Numbered from the stretch's first letter, positions 36,280 through 46,373 are shown. The stretch: 64,000 nucleotides of DNA from Pseudothauera lacus (GCF_003034845.1 NZ_PZKC01000003.1:248001-312000), one strand, 5' to 3'. Notes: generated by a model not told the origin, from the letters alone. Program-made: numbers and translations.

Positions 36280-37249
36280 CGAAAGCTCTCGCGAAAGTGA
36301 ACGCGCTGATTATAGCCCACAGGATGCCCGCCCTTTGCGCAGTGAATTGACGATACCCGACGACTGTGCCGGGCTGCGCCTCGACCAGGCGCTGGCGCGC
36401 CTGTTTCCGGAGCACTCGCGCAGCCGCCTGCAGGCCTGGATGAAGGACGGCCGGGTGGTCGTGGAGGGTGCGCAGGCCGACGCCAAGAGCAAGGTCCGTG
36501 GCGGCGAGCAGCTCAGCATCGAGGTGCCGGCGCTGCCCCAGGAGCAGGCCGAAGCCGCCGAGGACATCCCCTTGCGCGTGCTTGCCGAGGACGACGCCAT
36601 CCTGGTGATCGACAAACCCGCCGGGCTGGTCGTCCATCCGGGCAGCGGCAACTGGCAGGGCACCCTGCTCAACGCGCTCCTCCATCACGCCCCGCAGTTG
36701 GCAGCAGTGCCGCGTGCGGGCATCGTGCACCGCCTCGACAAGGACACCTCCGGCCTGCTGGTGGTGGCCAAGACGCTGACCGCGCAGACCGATCTCATCC
36801 GTCAGTTGCAGGCGCGCACGGTGAGTCGCCGCTATCTGGCCCTGGCCCACGGCGTGGTGAGCGGCAGTGGCGTGGTGGATGCGCCCATCGGCCGCCACCC
36901 GGTGCAGCGCACGCGCATGGCGGTGGTCGGCGGTGGGCGCGAGGCGGTGACCCACTACACGGTGCGCGAGCGCCTGCCGGGGTGCACCCTGCTGGAGTGC
37001 CGTCTGGAAACCGGGCGCACCCATCAGATCCGCGTGCACATGGCGCATCTCGGCCATCCTCTGGTCGGCGACCCCGTGTATGGCCCGCGGCGCTGCGCCG
37101 ATGCCCTGCTCGCGGCCTTTCCGCGTCAGGCCCTGCATGCCTGGCGGCTGGGCTTGATCCACCCGCTGAGCGGCGCCGAGATGAGCTGGGAGGCGCCACT
37201 GCCGGCCGACTTTGCGCGCCTGCTCGATGTTCTGCGGGGCGCCCGGTGA
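36266..37249 (+). CDS. rluD: 23S rRNA pseudouridine(1911/1915/1917) synthase RluD
   Basis: 327 residues if the GTG at 36266 is used. The S4 RNA-binding domain (about 30-95) contains RLDQALARLFPEHSRSR; the catalytic Asp is in HRLDKDTSGLL; other motifs are DKPAGLVVHPG and ETGRTHQIRVH. RluD modifies helix 69 of 23S rRNA. The start is uncertain: the GTG overlaps the bamD ATG by 14 nt, while TTG codons at 36335 and 36347 give the more usual N-terminus. It overlaps pgeF by 4 nt (GTGA). Confidence 0.95.
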   Translation: MNLAIESSRESERADYSPQDARPLRSELTIPDDCAGLRLDQALARLFPEHSRSRLQAWMKDGRVVVEGAQADAKSKVRGGEQLSIEVPALPQEQAEAAEDIPLRVLAEDDAILVIDKPAGLVVHPGSGNWQGTLLNALLHHAPQLAAVPRAGIVHRLDKDTSGLLVVAKTLTAQTDLIRQLQARTVSRRYLALAHGVVSGSGVVDAPIGRHPVQRTRMAVVGGGREAVTHYTVRERLPGCTLLECRLETGRTHQIRVHMAHLGHPLVGDPVYGPRRCADALLAAFPRQALHAWRLGLIHPLSGAEMSWEAPLPADFARLLDVLRGAR

Positions 37250-38001
37250 GTGCCGCGATTCCCCTGCTGCTGCCGGAATGGAGGGCGCCGGCAGGTGTAC
37301 GGGCGTTCACCACCACCCGCGTCGGCGGCGTCAGTGCCGCGCCCTTCGACAGCTTCAATCTCGCCACCCATGTCGGCGACGCGCCGCAGGCGGTGGCGGA
37401 GAACCGCCGCCGCCTGCGCGCGCTGCTGCCGGCGGAACCGCTGTGGCTGGAGCAGGTGCATGGCTGCGCGGTGGCCGATGCGGCGTCGACGGCCCCAGCC
37501 CCGGTGGCCGATGCAGTGATTGCGCGGGCGCCCGGTGCGGTGTGTGCGGTGATGACCGCGGACTGCCTGCCGGTACTGCTGTGTGACGACGAGGGCAGTG
37601 TCGTCGCCGCTGCCCATGCCGGCTGGCGCGGGCTCTGCGAAGGCGTGCTGGAGGCCACCGTGGCACGCATGGCGGTACCGGCCGCAGGCCTGCAGGCCTG
37701 GCTGGGGCCGGCGATCGGGGCGCGCGCCTTCGAGGTCGGCGACGAGGTGCGCGCCGCCTTCCTCGTCCGTGACGGCGCCGCCGCGCAGGCCTTCAGCGCC
37801 GGCCCGGTGCCCGGCAAGTGGTTTGCCGACCTCTATCTGCTCGCCCGCCAGCGCCTTGCCGCTGCGGGTGTGCTGCGGGTCAGTGGCGGGCAGTGGTGCA
37901 CCCACGCTGATCCCGCGCGCTTCTATTCCTTTCGCCGTGACGGTGCCTGCGGGCGCATGGCAACGCTGATCTGGCTGGCGGAGCAGCGCCGCGGGCGATA
38001 A
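37246..38001 (+). CDS. pgeF: Peptidoglycan editing factor PgeF (YfiH, laccase domain)
   Basis: 251 residues from a GTG that overlaps the rluD stop. Family marks: PLLLPEWRAPAGVRAFTTTR at the start, LEQVHG, MTADCLPVLLCDD, AAHAGWRGL and GPAIGARAFEVGDEV, with conserved Cys/His residues of the metal site. PgeF removes misincorporated residues from peptidoglycan precursors in E. coli; related proteins act on purine nucleosides. The rluD-pgeF order is conserved in many proteobacteria. Confidence 0.93.
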   Translation: MSAAIPLLLPEWRAPAGVRAFTTTRVGGVSAAPFDSFNLATHVGDAPQAVAENRRRLRALLPAEPLWLEQVHGCAVADAASTAPAPVADAVIARAPGAVCAVMTADCLPVLLCDDEGSVVAAAHAGWRGLCEGVLEATVARMAVPAAGLQAWLGPAIGARAFEVGDEVRAAFLVRDGAAAQAFSAGPVPGKWFADLYLLARQRLAAAGVLRVSGGQWCTHADPARFYSFRRDGACGRMATLIWLAEQRRGR

Positions 38002-38014
38002 CTCCTGTGTCGGG

Positions 38015-38245
38015 CTATTGATCGGCGCCGGATTCGGCTCTATCGTTGTGCCTGTCCTGTGCCGATGCAGGCATGCTGCGCCGCGCGGCGGCGCGGCGGC
38101 GTGCGGGGGTGCCGAACAGCCACAGGTAGAGGGCCAGCGGGCCGATACCGAAGAACAGGAAGGTCAGCACGCCGCCGACTGCCGAGGGATTGGCGACGGC
38201 GACGATGATGGCTACGTAGAGCCAGGCGATGGCGATGATATACAT
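38015..38245 (-). CDS. Small two-helix membrane protein
   Basis: 76 residues starting MYIIAIAWLYVAIIVAVANP. There are two hydrophobic helices (about 2-18 and 24-45) followed by a basic tail (GTPARRRAAARRSMPASAQD). The family is unknown, although the layout resembles small conserved betaproteobacterial membrane proteins. It faces pgeF (stop to stop 13 nt) and is divergent from phaC. Confidence 0.6.
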   Translation of the reverse strand: MYIIAIAWLYVAIIVAVANPSAVGGVLTFLFFGIGPLALYLWLFGTPARRRAAARRSMPASAQDRHNDRAESGADQ

Positions 38246-38326
38246 GGGCGCCGATTCTAACCCTGATCGGCGCTGCAGACCGCCAGGGCATGCTGCCCGG
38301 CGGAGACGATGCCTGAGGAGGGCTTG

Positions 38327-40069
38327 ATGTCGGAAAGCGGTGATCAAAAGCAGGGCGCCGGTGTTCAGGGCCTGGCCCAGCTTGGCCAGGCCATGGCGCA
38401 GAATTTCTTCCAGATGCTCGCCACCCAGCATGCGGCGATGCTCGATTCCAGCGGCAAGGCGGCGCCTGCGCTGCCGCTGCCCGATGGCGAGCGTCTGGCC
38501 AGTCTGCAGAAGGAGTTTGCCGAGCGTCACGCCGCCTTGTGGTCGTCGATGATGGCGCGCAAGCCTGGCGAGGAGGCTCCCGCGGTGGTGGCACCGGAGC
38601 CTGGCGACCGCCGCTTCAGCGCCCCTGAATGGTCGCAGAGCCCGGTTTTCGACTACATCCGCCAGGCCTACCTGCTCAATGCCGGCCTGCTGCGCAAGGT
38701 CGCCGACGACATGCCGATCGCCGACGGCCGTGCCAAGTCGCGCATCCAGTTTCTCACCCGCCAGTACATCGACGCCCTTGCGCCGACCAATTTCGCCGCC
38801 ACCAATCCGGAGTTCATCAAGCTGGCGGTGGAGACCAAGGGCGAGAGCATCACCCAGGGCGTGCGCAACATGCTCGCCGATCTCGAGAAGGGACGCATCT
38901 CGATGACCGACGAGACGGTCTTCGAGGTCGGGCGCAATCTTGCCGTGACTCCCGGCGCAGTGATCTACGAGAACGACCTGATGCAGCTCATCCAGTACGC
39001 GCCGCTGACCGACAAGGTCGCCCAGGTGCCGCTGCTGATCGTGCCGCCGTGCATCAACAAGTTCTACATCATGGACCTGCAGCCGCACAACTCGCTGGTG
39101 CGCTACGTCGTCGAGCAGGGCTTCACGGTCTTCCTGGTGTCGTGGAAGAACCCCGGGCGCACCGAGGCCCACGCCACCTGGGACGAATACCTTGAAAAGG
39201 GTCCGCTGGCCGCGCTCGACGTGGTGCGCTCGGTGACCCGGGTCAAGAAGCCCAACGTGCTGGGCTTCTGCGTCGGCGGCACCATCCTCACCTCGGCGCT
39301 GGCAGTGGCACGCGGGCGTGGCGAGGATCCGGTCTCCAGCCTCACGCTGATGACCACCCTGCTGGACTTTGCCGATGCCGGCGAGCTCGGCTGCCTGGTC
39401 GACGAAGCCAGCGTCACCGCCCGCGAAGCGGCGATCGGCAAGGGCGGGCTGCTCAAGGGCCAGGAGCTGGCCAACGTCTTCTCCGCGCTGCGCGCCAACG
39501 ATCTGGTGTGGCAGTACGTGGTCGGCAACTACCTGAAGGGCAAGAAGCCCGAGGCCTTCGACCTGCTGTACTGGAACTCCGACGCCACCAACCTGCCGGG
39601 GCCCTTCCTGACCTGGTACCTGCGCAACATGTACCTGGAGAACAATCTGCGCGTGCCCGGCCGGTTGAAGATGCTCGGAGTGAAGGTCGATCTCGGCAAG
39701 GTCGATGCGCCGGCCTACCTCATGGCAGCGCGCGAGGACCACATCGTGCCGTGGAAGAGTGCCTACCTGTCGCGCAACCTGCTCGGTGGCGATACCACCT
39801 TCGTGCTTGGCGCCAGCGGCCACATCGCCGGGGCGATCAACCCGGCGAGCAAGAACCGCCGCAGCTACTGGGTGAGCGAGGGCGGTGCCGCCGATCCCGA
39901 CGAATGGCTCGACGGCGCCAGCGAACAACCCGGCAGCTGGTGGGTGCACTGGACCCAGTGGCTGCGTGCGTACGGCGGCAAGCAGGTCGCTGCGCGCGGG
40001 CGGCTGGGGAGCACGAAGTACGAAGCCATCGAACCGGCCCCCGGGCGCTACGTCAAGGCGCGCGCCTGA
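38327..40069 (+). CDS. phaC: Class I poly(3-hydroxyalkanoate) synthase PhaC
   Basis: 580 residues. The ATG at 38327 has GAGGAGG 7 nt upstream; an ATG six codons earlier precedes that site and is less likely. The lipase-like box is GFCVGGT with the nucleophile Cys; the Asp is in AREDHIVPW and the His in GASGHIAGAINP. It polymerises 3-hydroxyacyl-CoA into storage granules. The size fits class I, which needs no PhaE. It is followed by two phaB genes and phaR; phaA is not here. Confidence 0.97.
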   Translation: MSESGDQKQGAGVQGLAQLGQAMAQNFFQMLATQHAAMLDSSGKAAPALPLPDGERLASLQKEFAERHAALWSSMMARKPGEEAPAVVAPEPGDRRFSAPEWSQSPVFDYIRQAYLLNAGLLRKVADDMPIADGRAKSRIQFLTRQYIDALAPTNFAATNPEFIKLAVETKGESITQGVRNMLADLEKGRISMTDETVFEVGRNLAVTPGAVIYENDLMQLIQYAPLTDKVAQVPLLIVPPCINKFYIMDLQPHNSLVRYVVEQGFTVFLVSWKNPGRTEAHATWDEYLEKGPLAALDVVRSVTRVKKPNVLGFCVGGTILTSALAVARGRGEDPVSSLTLMTTLLDFADAGELGCLVDEASVTAREAAIGKGGLLKGQELANVFSALRANDLVWQYVVGNYLKGKKPEAFDLLYWNSDATNLPGPFLTWYLRNMYLENNLRVPGRLKMLGVKVDLGKVDAPAYLMAAREDHIVPWKSAYLSRNLLGGDTTFVLGASGHIAGAINPASKNRRSYWVSEGGAADPDEWLDGASEQPGSWWVHWTQWLRAYGGKQVAARGRLGSTKYEAIEPAPGRYVKARA

Positions 40070-40174
40070 ACGGCCGGATCGCCATCAGGCCGGCGGCAGT
40101 GGTCGGGGGGAAGCCGCCGTGCCTTCAGCAAGCCCTCCACAGAGACAGACAATACAACGGGAGAGGAGAAAAAG

Positions 40175-40915
40175 ATGTCCAGAATCGCACTCGTGACCGG
40201 TGGCATGGGCGGCCTGGGGGAGGCCATCTGCATCAAGCTTGCGGCCCTCGGCTATCGTGTCGTCACCACCCATTCGCCGGGCAACACCAAGGCTGCCGAA
40301 TGGCTGCAGACGATGAACAACATGGGCTACGGCTTCAAGGGCTATCCCTGCGACGTGGCCGATTTCGAATCCGCCAAGGCGTGCGTGGAGACCGTCACCC
40401 GTGAGGTGGGGCCGGTCGACGTGCTGGTCAACAATGCCGGCATCACCCGCGACATGACCTTCAAGAAGATGACCAAGGCAGATTGGGATGCGGTCATCGG
40501 CACCAACCTCGACAGCGTCTTCAACATGACCAAGCAGGTCATGGACGGCATGGTGCAGCGCAAGTGGGGGCGCGTCATCAACGTGTCCTCGGTGAACGGC
40601 CAGAAGGGCGCCTTCGGACAGACCAACTACTCCGCCGCGAAGGCCGGCATGCACGGTTTCACCAAGGCGCTGGCGCTGGAGGTGGCGCGCAGCGGGGTGA
40701 CCGTCAACACCATCTCGCCGGGCTACATCGGCACCAAGATGGTGATGGCCATTCCGCAGGAGATCCTCGACTCCAAGATCCTGCCGCAGATTCCCACCGG
40801 GCGGCTCGGCAAGCCCGAGGAGATTGCCGGTCTGGTGGCCTATCTGGCCTCCGAGGAGGCCGCCTTCGTCACCGGCGCCAACATCTCCATCAACGGCGGC
40901 CAGCACATGTTCTGA
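40175..40915 (+). CDS. phaB: Acetoacetyl-CoA reductase PhaB (copy 1)
   Basis: 246-residue short-chain dehydrogenase. The NADPH-binding start is ALVTGGMGGLGEAIC; the catalytic tetrad shows NNAGITRD, INVSSVNGQKG (Ser) and TNYSAAKAG (Tyr-x3-Lys). It reduces acetoacetyl-CoA to (R)-3-hydroxybutyryl-CoA for PhaC. GAGAGGAG precedes the ATG. It is 105 nt after phaC and ends before a strong terminator. Confidence 0.95.
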   Translation: MSRIALVTGGMGGLGEAICIKLAALGYRVVTTHSPGNTKAAEWLQTMNNMGYGFKGYPCDVADFESAKACVETVTREVGPVDVLVNNAGITRDMTFKKMTKADWDAVIGTNLDSVFNMTKQVMDGMVQRKWGRVINVSSVNGQKGAFGQTNYSAAKAGMHGFTKALALEVARSGVTVNTISPGYIGTKMVMAIPQEILDSKILPQIPTGRLGKPEEIAGLVAYLASEEAAFVTGANISINGGQHMF

Positions 40916-40934
40916 GCCGCGTTGCAGCACCGCC

Positions 40935-40983
40935 ACACAGGCGGCCGGCCCGCGTTTGCGGGCGGCCGCCTGTGTTCTTTTTT
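40935..40983 (+). terminator. Terminator after phaB copy 1
   Basis: A very stable stem: ACAGGCGGCC and GCCCGC pair with GCGGGC and GGCCGCCTGT around GTTT, followed by TTCTTTTTT. It separates phaC-phaB from the second phaB. Confidence 0.92.
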
Positions 40984-41012
40984 GCGACGCAACAAGCTGA
41001 AGCGAAAGTGTT

Positions 41013-41018
41013 TATAAT
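41013..41018 (+). promoter_or_regulatory. -10 element of phaB copy 2
   Basis: A perfect TATAAT, 112 bp before the second phaB and just after a terminator. No good -35 hexamer is seen at 16-18 nt, so an activator may be needed. Confidence 0.6.
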
Positions 41019-41129
41019 CCAGCGCACGCGCCGGCTTGCAGCGGCGTCGCAGCGTTCTCGTGGAGGTGTCGCCGGGCGTGCCCGGCACTCACCGGAACTT
41101 CAAACCAACTGCAGCAAGAGGATTCGATA

Positions 41130-41870
41130 ATGACTCAGAAAGTCGCACTCGTGACCGGCGCCATGGGCGGCCTCGGCACCGCCATTTGCCAGTCGCTGGC
41201 CAAGGATGGCATGAAGGTCGTCGCCAACTGCCTGCCGAACTTTCCGCAGAAGGACGAGTGGCTGGCCCAGCAGAAGGCCCTCGGTTTCGACTTCGTCGCC
41301 GCTGAAGGCGACGTATCGGACTACGATTCCTGCAAGGCCATGATCGAGAAGATCGAAGCCGAAGTCGGCCCCATCGACGTGCTGATCAACAACGCCGGCA
41401 TCACCCGCGACAAGTTCTTCCCGAAGATGGAGAAGGGCCAGTGGGATGCGGTGATCAACACCAACCTCAACAGCCTCTTCAACGTCACCCACCACGTCTC
41501 GCCGAAGATGGCCGAGCGCGGCTGGGGCCGCATCGTCAACATCTCCTCGGTGAATGGCGTCAAGGGTCAGGCCGGTCAGACCAATTACTCCACCGCCAAG
41601 GCCGGCGTGCTCGGCTTCACCAAGGCGCTGGCGGCCGAACTGGCCACCAAGGGTGTCACCGTCAATGCCGTGGCCCCGGGCTACATCGGCACCGACATGG
41701 TGATGGCGATCCGCGACGACATCCGTCAGGGCATCATCGACACCGTGCCGATGAAGCGCCTCGGCAAGCCGGAAGAAATCGGCGCGCTGTGCGCCTACCT
41801 GTCCTCCGAGATGGCGGGCTACATCACCGGCGCCACCATCAACATCAACGGCGGTCTGCACATGTGCTGA
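41130..41870 (+). CDS. phaB: Acetoacetyl-CoA reductase PhaB (copy 2)
   Basis: 246 residues, the same family as copy 1 with clear overall similarity: ALVTGAMGGLGTAIC, NNAGITRDKFFPKME, VNISSVNGVKG and TNYSTAKAG. All catalytic residues are kept. It has its own promoter and terminator, so the two reductases can be set independently. Copy 2 is closer to typical betaproteobacterial PhaB in the region FFPKMEKGQWDAVINTNLNS. Confidence 0.95.
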   Translation: MTQKVALVTGAMGGLGTAICQSLAKDGMKVVANCLPNFPQKDEWLAQQKALGFDFVAAEGDVSDYDSCKAMIEKIEAEVGPIDVLINNAGITRDKFFPKMEKGQWDAVINTNLNSLFNVTHHVSPKMAERGWGRIVNISSVNGVKGQAGQTNYSTAKAGVLGFTKALAAELATKGVTVNAVAPGYIGTDMVMAIRDDIRQGIIDTVPMKRLGKPEEIGALCAYLSSEMAGYITGATININGGLHMC

Positions 41871-41904
41871 TGCCGCATCGGCGGCATCGCCGCGCCGGCG
41901 CACG

Positions 41905-41929
41905 ACCCCGCCCTGTGGCGGGGTTTTTT
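41905..41929 (+). terminator. Terminator after phaB copy 2
   Basis: ACCCCGCC, loop CTGT, GGCGGGGT, then TTTTT. A perfect 8-bp stem with a U-run. Confidence 0.93.
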
Positions 41930-41943
41930 ATTGCGCAGCGCGG

Positions 41944-41949
41944 TATAAT
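41944..41949 (+). promoter_or_regulatory. -10 element of phaR
   Basis: TATAAT stands 47 bp before the phaR ATG, right after the preceding terminator. No clear -35 element is seen. Confidence 0.6.
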
Positions 41950-41996
41950 CGTGCCCAATTACAGTGCGGAACACCGCCCCGAGGAGATCGCTGAAA

Positions 41997-42578
41997 ATGC
42001 CGGACAAAGTGCGTCTGATCAAGAAGTATCCCAATCGCCGCCTCTACGACACGCGGACCAGCTCCTACATCACCCTCACCGACGTCAAGGATCTGGTGCT
42101 GGAGAACGAGGATTTTCAGGTGGTCGACGCCAAGACCGGCGAGGATCTCACCCGCAGCATCCTGCTGCAGATCATCCTTGAGGAAGAGGCCGGCGGTGCG
42201 CCGATGTTCACCAGTGACCTGCTTGCCCACATGATCCGCTTCTATGGCAACGCCATGCAGGGGATGATGGGCAAGTACCTGGAGAACAACATCAAGGCCT
42301 TCACCGACATGCAGGCCAAGCTGCAGGAACAGGCGCGCAGCATCTATGGCGAGAACAGCCCGATGAACCAGGACCTGTGGGCGCAGTTCCTCAACTTCCA
42401 GGGGCCGGCCATGCAGAGCATGATGGGCGCCTACGTAGAACAGAGCAAGAAGATGTTCCAGCAGATGCAGGAACAGATCGAGAGCCAGACCCGCAACATC
42501 TTCACCGGCCTGCAGTTCCCCGGCTACAACGCTGAAGAGGGCGGCAAGGGCACCCCCGGCAAGGGCTCGGGCAACTGA
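41997..42578 (+). CDS. phaR: PHB synthesis repressor PhaR
   Basis: 193 residues. The N-terminal DNA/PHB-binding domain has the diagnostic [20 protein letters not shown] and the segment [20 protein letters not shown]. The Met/Gln-rich helical second half ([20 protein letters not shown]) fits accumulation-associated regulators. PhaR binds granules and represses phasin and its own gene when PHB is absent. GAGGAG precedes the ATG. It is the regulator of the storage cluster. Confidence 0.96.
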   Translation: MPDKVRLIKKYPNRRLYDTRTSSYITLTDVKDLVLENEDFQVVDAKTGEDLTRSILLQIILEEEAGGAPMFTSDLLAHMIRFYGNAMQGMMGKYLENNIKAFTDMQAKLQEQARSIYGENSPMNQDLWAQFLNFQGPAMQSMMGAYVEQSKKMFQQMQEQIESQTRNIFTGLQFPGYNAEEGGKGTPGKGSGN

Positions 42579-42652
42579 GCGCCGGCGACGGCGCCCCTTG
42601 TGGGCGTCGCCGCCGCAGCACCGTGCCCGCCCGTCCATATCCCCGTCAGAGC

Positions 42653-43996
42653 ATGAATACACAGATCAACCAGGACGCGCCGCGGGTCGGCTTCGTGTCG
42701 CTCGGCTGCCCGAAGGCCAGTTCCGACGCCGAGCACATCCTCACCCGCCTGCGTTCCGAAGGTTACGAAATCTCCCCCAGCTACGACGAGGCCGATCTCG
42801 TCGTCGTCAACACCTGCGGCTTCATCGACGCCGCAGTGGAAGAATCCCTCGAAGCCATCGGCGAGGCGCTCGCCGAGAACGGCAAGGTCATCGTCACCGG
42901 CTGTCTGGGCGCGCGCGACGACGTCGTGCTCGCCGCGCATCCGCAGGTGCTGGCGGTGACCGGCCCGCATGCCACCGAGGAAGTGATGCAGGCCGTGCAC
43001 AAGCACCTGCCCAAGCCCCATCACCCCTTCATCGACCTCCTGCCGCCGCAGGGCGTGCGCCTGACGCCGCCGCACTACGCCTACCTGAAGATCTCCGAAG
43101 GCTGCAACCACCGCTGCACCTTCTGCATCATCCCGTCGCTGCGCGGCGATCTCGTCAGCCGGCCCATCCACGAGGTCATGCGCGAGGCCGAGACCCTCGC
43201 CGCAGCCGGCGTCAAGGAACTGCTGGTGATCTCCCAGGACACCAGCGCCTATGGCGTAGACGTCAAGTACCGCACCGGTTTCTGGGGCGGCAAGCCGGTC
43301 AGGACGCGCTTGCTGGACCTCGCCCGCGCGCTCGGCGAGCTGGGGATCTGGATCCGCATGCACTACGTCTACCCCTACCCCAGCGTGGACGAACTGATTC
43401 CGCTGATGGCCGAGGGCAAGATCCTGCCCTACCTCGACGTACCCTTCCAGCATGCCAGTCCGCGCATCCTGAAGGCGATGAAGCGTCCCGCGAATGCCGA
43501 GAACGTCCTCGAACGCGTACGCAAGTGGCGCAGCATCTGTCCCGAACTGACCATCCGGTCGACCTTCATCACCGGTTTCCCGGGCGAGACCGAGGACGAT
43601 TTCGAGCAACTGCTGCAGTTCCTCGACGAGGCCCAGCTCGACCGCGTTGGCGCCTTCGCCTATTCCCCGGTGGAGGGCGCGGCGGCCAACGAACTGCCCG
43701 CTGCGGTGCCCGCCGAGGTGCGCGAGGAGCGCCGCATGCGCCTGATGTCCTTCCAGGAGGATATCTCCACCCAGCGCCTGGAGGCACGCATCGGCAGCGA
43801 GATGACCGTGCTGGTCGACGAGGTCGACGAAGACGGCGCGCTGGCGCGCTCGCCCGGTGACGCCCCGGAGATCGACGGTCTGGTGATCATTCCCGACGGC
43901 GAGGATCTCGAGGTCGGCGACTTCGTGCGCGTGCGCATCACCGACTGCGACATCCACGACCTCTACGCCGAACGGGTGGAGCAGGGCGGCGCATGA
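42653..43996 (+). CDS. rimO: Ribosomal protein S12 methylthiotransferase RimO
   Basis: 447 residues. N-terminal UPF0004 domain ([28 protein letters not shown]), radical SAM core with the cluster-binding GCNHRCTFC, and C-terminal TRAM domain. It adds a methylthio group to the Asp of S12 at position 88 (E. coli numbering). All expected cysteines are present. It overlaps the patatin-like gene by 4 nt (ATGA). Confidence 0.97.
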   Translation: MNTQINQDAPRVGFVSLGCPKASSDAEHILTRLRSEGYEISPSYDEADLVVVNTCGFIDAAVEESLEAIGEALAENGKVIVTGCLGARDDVVLAAHPQVLAVTGPHATEEVMQAVHKHLPKPHHPFIDLLPPQGVRLTPPHYAYLKISEGCNHRCTFCIIPSLRGDLVSRPIHEVMREAETLAAAGVKELLVISQDTSAYGVDVKYRTGFWGGKPVRTRLLDLARALGELGIWIRMHYVYPYPSVDELIPLMAEGKILPYLDVPFQHASPRILKAMKRPANAENVLERVRKWRSICPELTIRSTFITGFPGETEDDFEQLLQFLDEAQLDRVGAFAYSPVEGAAANELPAAVPAEVREERRMRLMSFQEDISTQRLEARIGSEMTVLVDEVDEDGALARSPGDAPEIDGLVIIPDGEDLEVGDFVRVRITDCDIHDLYAERVEQGGA

Positions 43997-44910
43997 TCGA
44001 CCTCGCCATCGCCCGGAAGCAGAGCCGCAGCCCGCTGGTCGGTCTGGCGCTGGGCGGTGGTGCGGCGCGTGGCTGGGCCCACCTGGGCGTGATCGAGGCG
44101 CTTGAGGCCGAGGGCGTGGGCATCGACCTGGTGTGCGGCTGCTCGATCGGTGCGCTGGTCGGCGGTGCCTATGCCAGCGGACGTCACCGCGCCCTGCAGG
44201 CCTGGGCCGAGGGGCTCGACTGGCAGGCCGTGCTGGCGATGTTCGACATCGGCCTCAAGGGCGGGCTGATCCGTGGCGACAAGCTCATGCAGCATCTGGG
44301 TGGCAGCTACTTCGCCGAGCGCTTCGACGGCTTGCGCCTGCCCTTTGCCTGCGTTGCCACCGAGCTCGACACCGGCCGCGAGGTATGGCTGCGCGAAGGC
44401 AGCGTTGCCGACGCCGTGCGTGCCTCGATCGCCCTGCCGGGTCTGATCTCGCCGCAATTGCGCGACGGGCGGGTGCTGGTCGACGGCGGCCTGGTCAATC
44501 CGGTACCGGTGTCGTTGTGCCGGGCGCTGGGTGCCGAGGTGGTGATTGCCGTCGATGTCGGCACCGACCTGGTCGGTCGCAGCCGGCGTCGCAAGTCCGC
44601 CCACGACATTCCCGCCGACAACTGGGGACAGCGCCTGCTGGGCATGGTCGGGCTGGGCAATGGCGAGGCTGCGGCAGAGGCGGCCAGCCTGCCGTCGCTG
44701 GCCGCCATCCTCACCAACAGCATCAACATCATGCAGATGCGCATCGCCCGCAGCCGGCTCGCCGGCGACCCCGCGGAGGTGCTGATCACCCCGCGCGTCG
44801 CCCAGCTCAACCTGCTCGACTTCGATCACGCCAGCGAGGCCATCGCCGAAGGGCGGGCGGCGGTGGAGCGCGCCCTGCCGCAACTGCGCCACGCCCTCGG
44901 CAAGGAGTGA
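43993..44910 (+). CDS. Patatin-like phospholipase, RssA type
   Basis: 305 residues. The oxyanion loop is [13 protein letters not shown] and the nucleophile elbow [15 protein letters not shown] (Ser in GxSxG); the catalytic Asp is in [10 protein letters not shown]. It belongs to the bacterial NTE/RssA family of serine esterases at the membrane, with substrates poorly known. It overlaps rimO, and the next gene starts within a few nt of its stop. Confidence 0.9.
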   Translation: MIDLAIARKQSRSPLVGLALGGGAARGWAHLGVIEALEAEGVGIDLVCGCSIGALVGGAYASGRHRALQAWAEGLDWQAVLAMFDIGLKGGLIRGDKLMQHLGGSYFAERFDGLRLPFACVATELDTGREVWLREGSVADAVRASIALPGLISPQLRDGRVLVDGGLVNPVPVSLCRALGAEVVIAVDVGTDLVGRSRRRKSAHDIPADNWGQRLLGMVGLGNGEAAAEAASLPSLAAILTNSINIMQMRIARSRLAGDPAEVLITPRVAQLNLLDFDHASEAIAEGRAAVERALPQLRHALGKE

Positions 44911-44915
44911 GGAGC

Positions 44916-46328
44916 TTGTCCGGCAGCGTGTTCCTGGACGATCTGGCGAACATCGTCGGTGCCGCCAACATGCTTACCGCAGCGGCCGCAGTGGAGCCCT
45001 ACTGCAGCGACTGGCGCGGGCGCTATCACGGGCGCGCGCGCGCGGTGCTGCGGCCGGGCACGGTCGCGGAGGTCGCCGCGGTGGTGGCAGCGTGCAGCGC
45101 CGCGGGTGTCGCGGTGGTGCCGCAGGGCGGCAACACCGGTCTCTGCGGCGGCGCCACGCCGCTCGCCGACGGCGCCGCAGTGGTGGTGTCGCTGGCGCGC
45201 CTGAACCGCGTGCGGGCGGTCGATGGCGACAACGACACCATCGAGGTCGAGGCCGGCTGCACGCTGGCAGCGCTGCAGGATGCCGCAGCCGCAGCCGACC
45301 GCCTCTTTCCGCTCGCCCTGGCTTCGCAGGGCAGTTGCATGGTGGGCGGCAATCTGTCCACCAATGCCGGCGGCGTGCATGTGCTGCGTTACGGCAACAT
45401 GCGCGAGCTGACCCTCGGGCTGGAGGTGGTCCTCCCCGACGGACGGGTGTGGGACGGTCTGCGCGGCTTGCGCAAGGACAATACCGGCTACGATCTGAAG
45501 CACCTCTTCATCGGTGCCGAAGGAACCCTGGGGATCATCACCGCAGCGGTGCTGAAGCTCTTTCCGCGCCCGCGCCGGCGTGCCGTAGCCTGGCTGGCGG
45601 TCGCCGATGCCGGGGCCGCGGTGGCTCTGCTCGGGCGTCTGCGTGCCACGGCCGGTGAGCGCTTGTGCGCCTTCGAACTGGTCGGCGCGAGCGCACTGGA
45701 ACTGGTGCTGCGCCACATTCCCGGTGCCCGCCCGCCACTTGCCCGGCCCGCCCCGTGGTCGGTACTGGTCGAGCTCGCCGATGCCGACCCCGCTGCGGCG
45801 CTCGACGAGCAGCTCGCCGCCGTCCTCGGCGCCGCTCTCGAAGAGGGCCTGATCGGCGATGCCGCGCTGGCCGCCAGCCTCAGTCAGGCCGAAGCCTTGT
45901 GGGCGCTGCGCGAAAACATCTCGGAGGCCCAGAAGATCGAGGGCTTCAGCATCAAGCACGATATTTCCGTGCCGGTGAGCCGCATTCCGGCCTTTCTGGC
46001 TGCCGCCGACGCGGCCCTGCAGGAGCGCTGGGCGGGCGTGCGCATCGTCGCCTTCGGCCACCTCGGCGACGGCAACCTCCACTACAACCTTTCCCATGCC
46101 CAGGGCGAGGACAACTCCGCCCTGCTGGCGCGCAGCGCCGAGGTCAACCGCATCGTCCATGACCTCGTCGCCAGCTTTGGCGGCTCCATCTCCGCCGAGC
46201 ACGGCATCGGCCAGCTCAAGCGCGGCGAACTGCCGCGCTACAAATCCGCGCTCGAGCTCGAACTGATGGGGCGCATCAAGCAGGCGCTCGATCCGCGGGG
46301 GCTGATGAATCCGGGCAAACTGTTGTGA
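44916..46328 (+). CDS. FAD-linked D-2-hydroxyacid dehydrogenase
   Basis: 470 residues from a TTG at 44916 with AAGGAG 8 nt before it; a GTG at 44907 is an alternative. The PCMH-type FAD domain contains VVPQGGNTGLCGGATP and GSCMVGGNLSTNAGGVHVLR; the C-terminal FAD-oxidase domain ends ISAEHGIGQLKRGELPRYKS. Close relatives are D-2-hydroxyglutarate dehydrogenases and GlcD-like D-lactate dehydrogenases. 2-hydroxyglutarate is the better guess; no glcE or glcF is nearby. It is co-transcribed with the patatin gene. Confidence 0.87.
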   Translation: MSGSVFLDDLANIVGAANMLTAAAAVEPYCSDWRGRYHGRARAVLRPGTVAEVAAVVAACSAAGVAVVPQGGNTGLCGGATPLADGAAVVVSLARLNRVRAVDGDNDTIEVEAGCTLAALQDAAAAADRLFPLALASQGSCMVGGNLSTNAGGVHVLRYGNMRELTLGLEVVLPDGRVWDGLRGLRKDNTGYDLKHLFIGAEGTLGIITAAVLKLFPRPRRRAVAWLAVADAGAAVALLGRLRATAGERLCAFELVGASALELVLRHIPGARPPLARPAPWSVLVELADADPAAALDEQLAAVLGAALEEGLIGDAALAASLSQAEALWALRENISEAQKIEGFSIKHDISVPVSRIPAFLAAADAALQERWAGVRIVAFGHLGDGNLHYNLSHAQGEDNSALLARSAEVNRIVHDLVASFGGSISAEHGIGQLKRGELPRYKSALELELMGRIKQALDPRGLMNPGKLL

Positions 46329-46373
46329 GCGCAGGGCTTTTTTGCCGGGGGCGAAAAAACTTCCGGGAAGCGC

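Noticed and set aside
42579-42652. Terminator between phaR and rimO
   Set aside because: A GC hairpin can be drawn (GGCGACG/CGTCGCC), but it has a bulge and no T-run, so I do not list it as a terminator.
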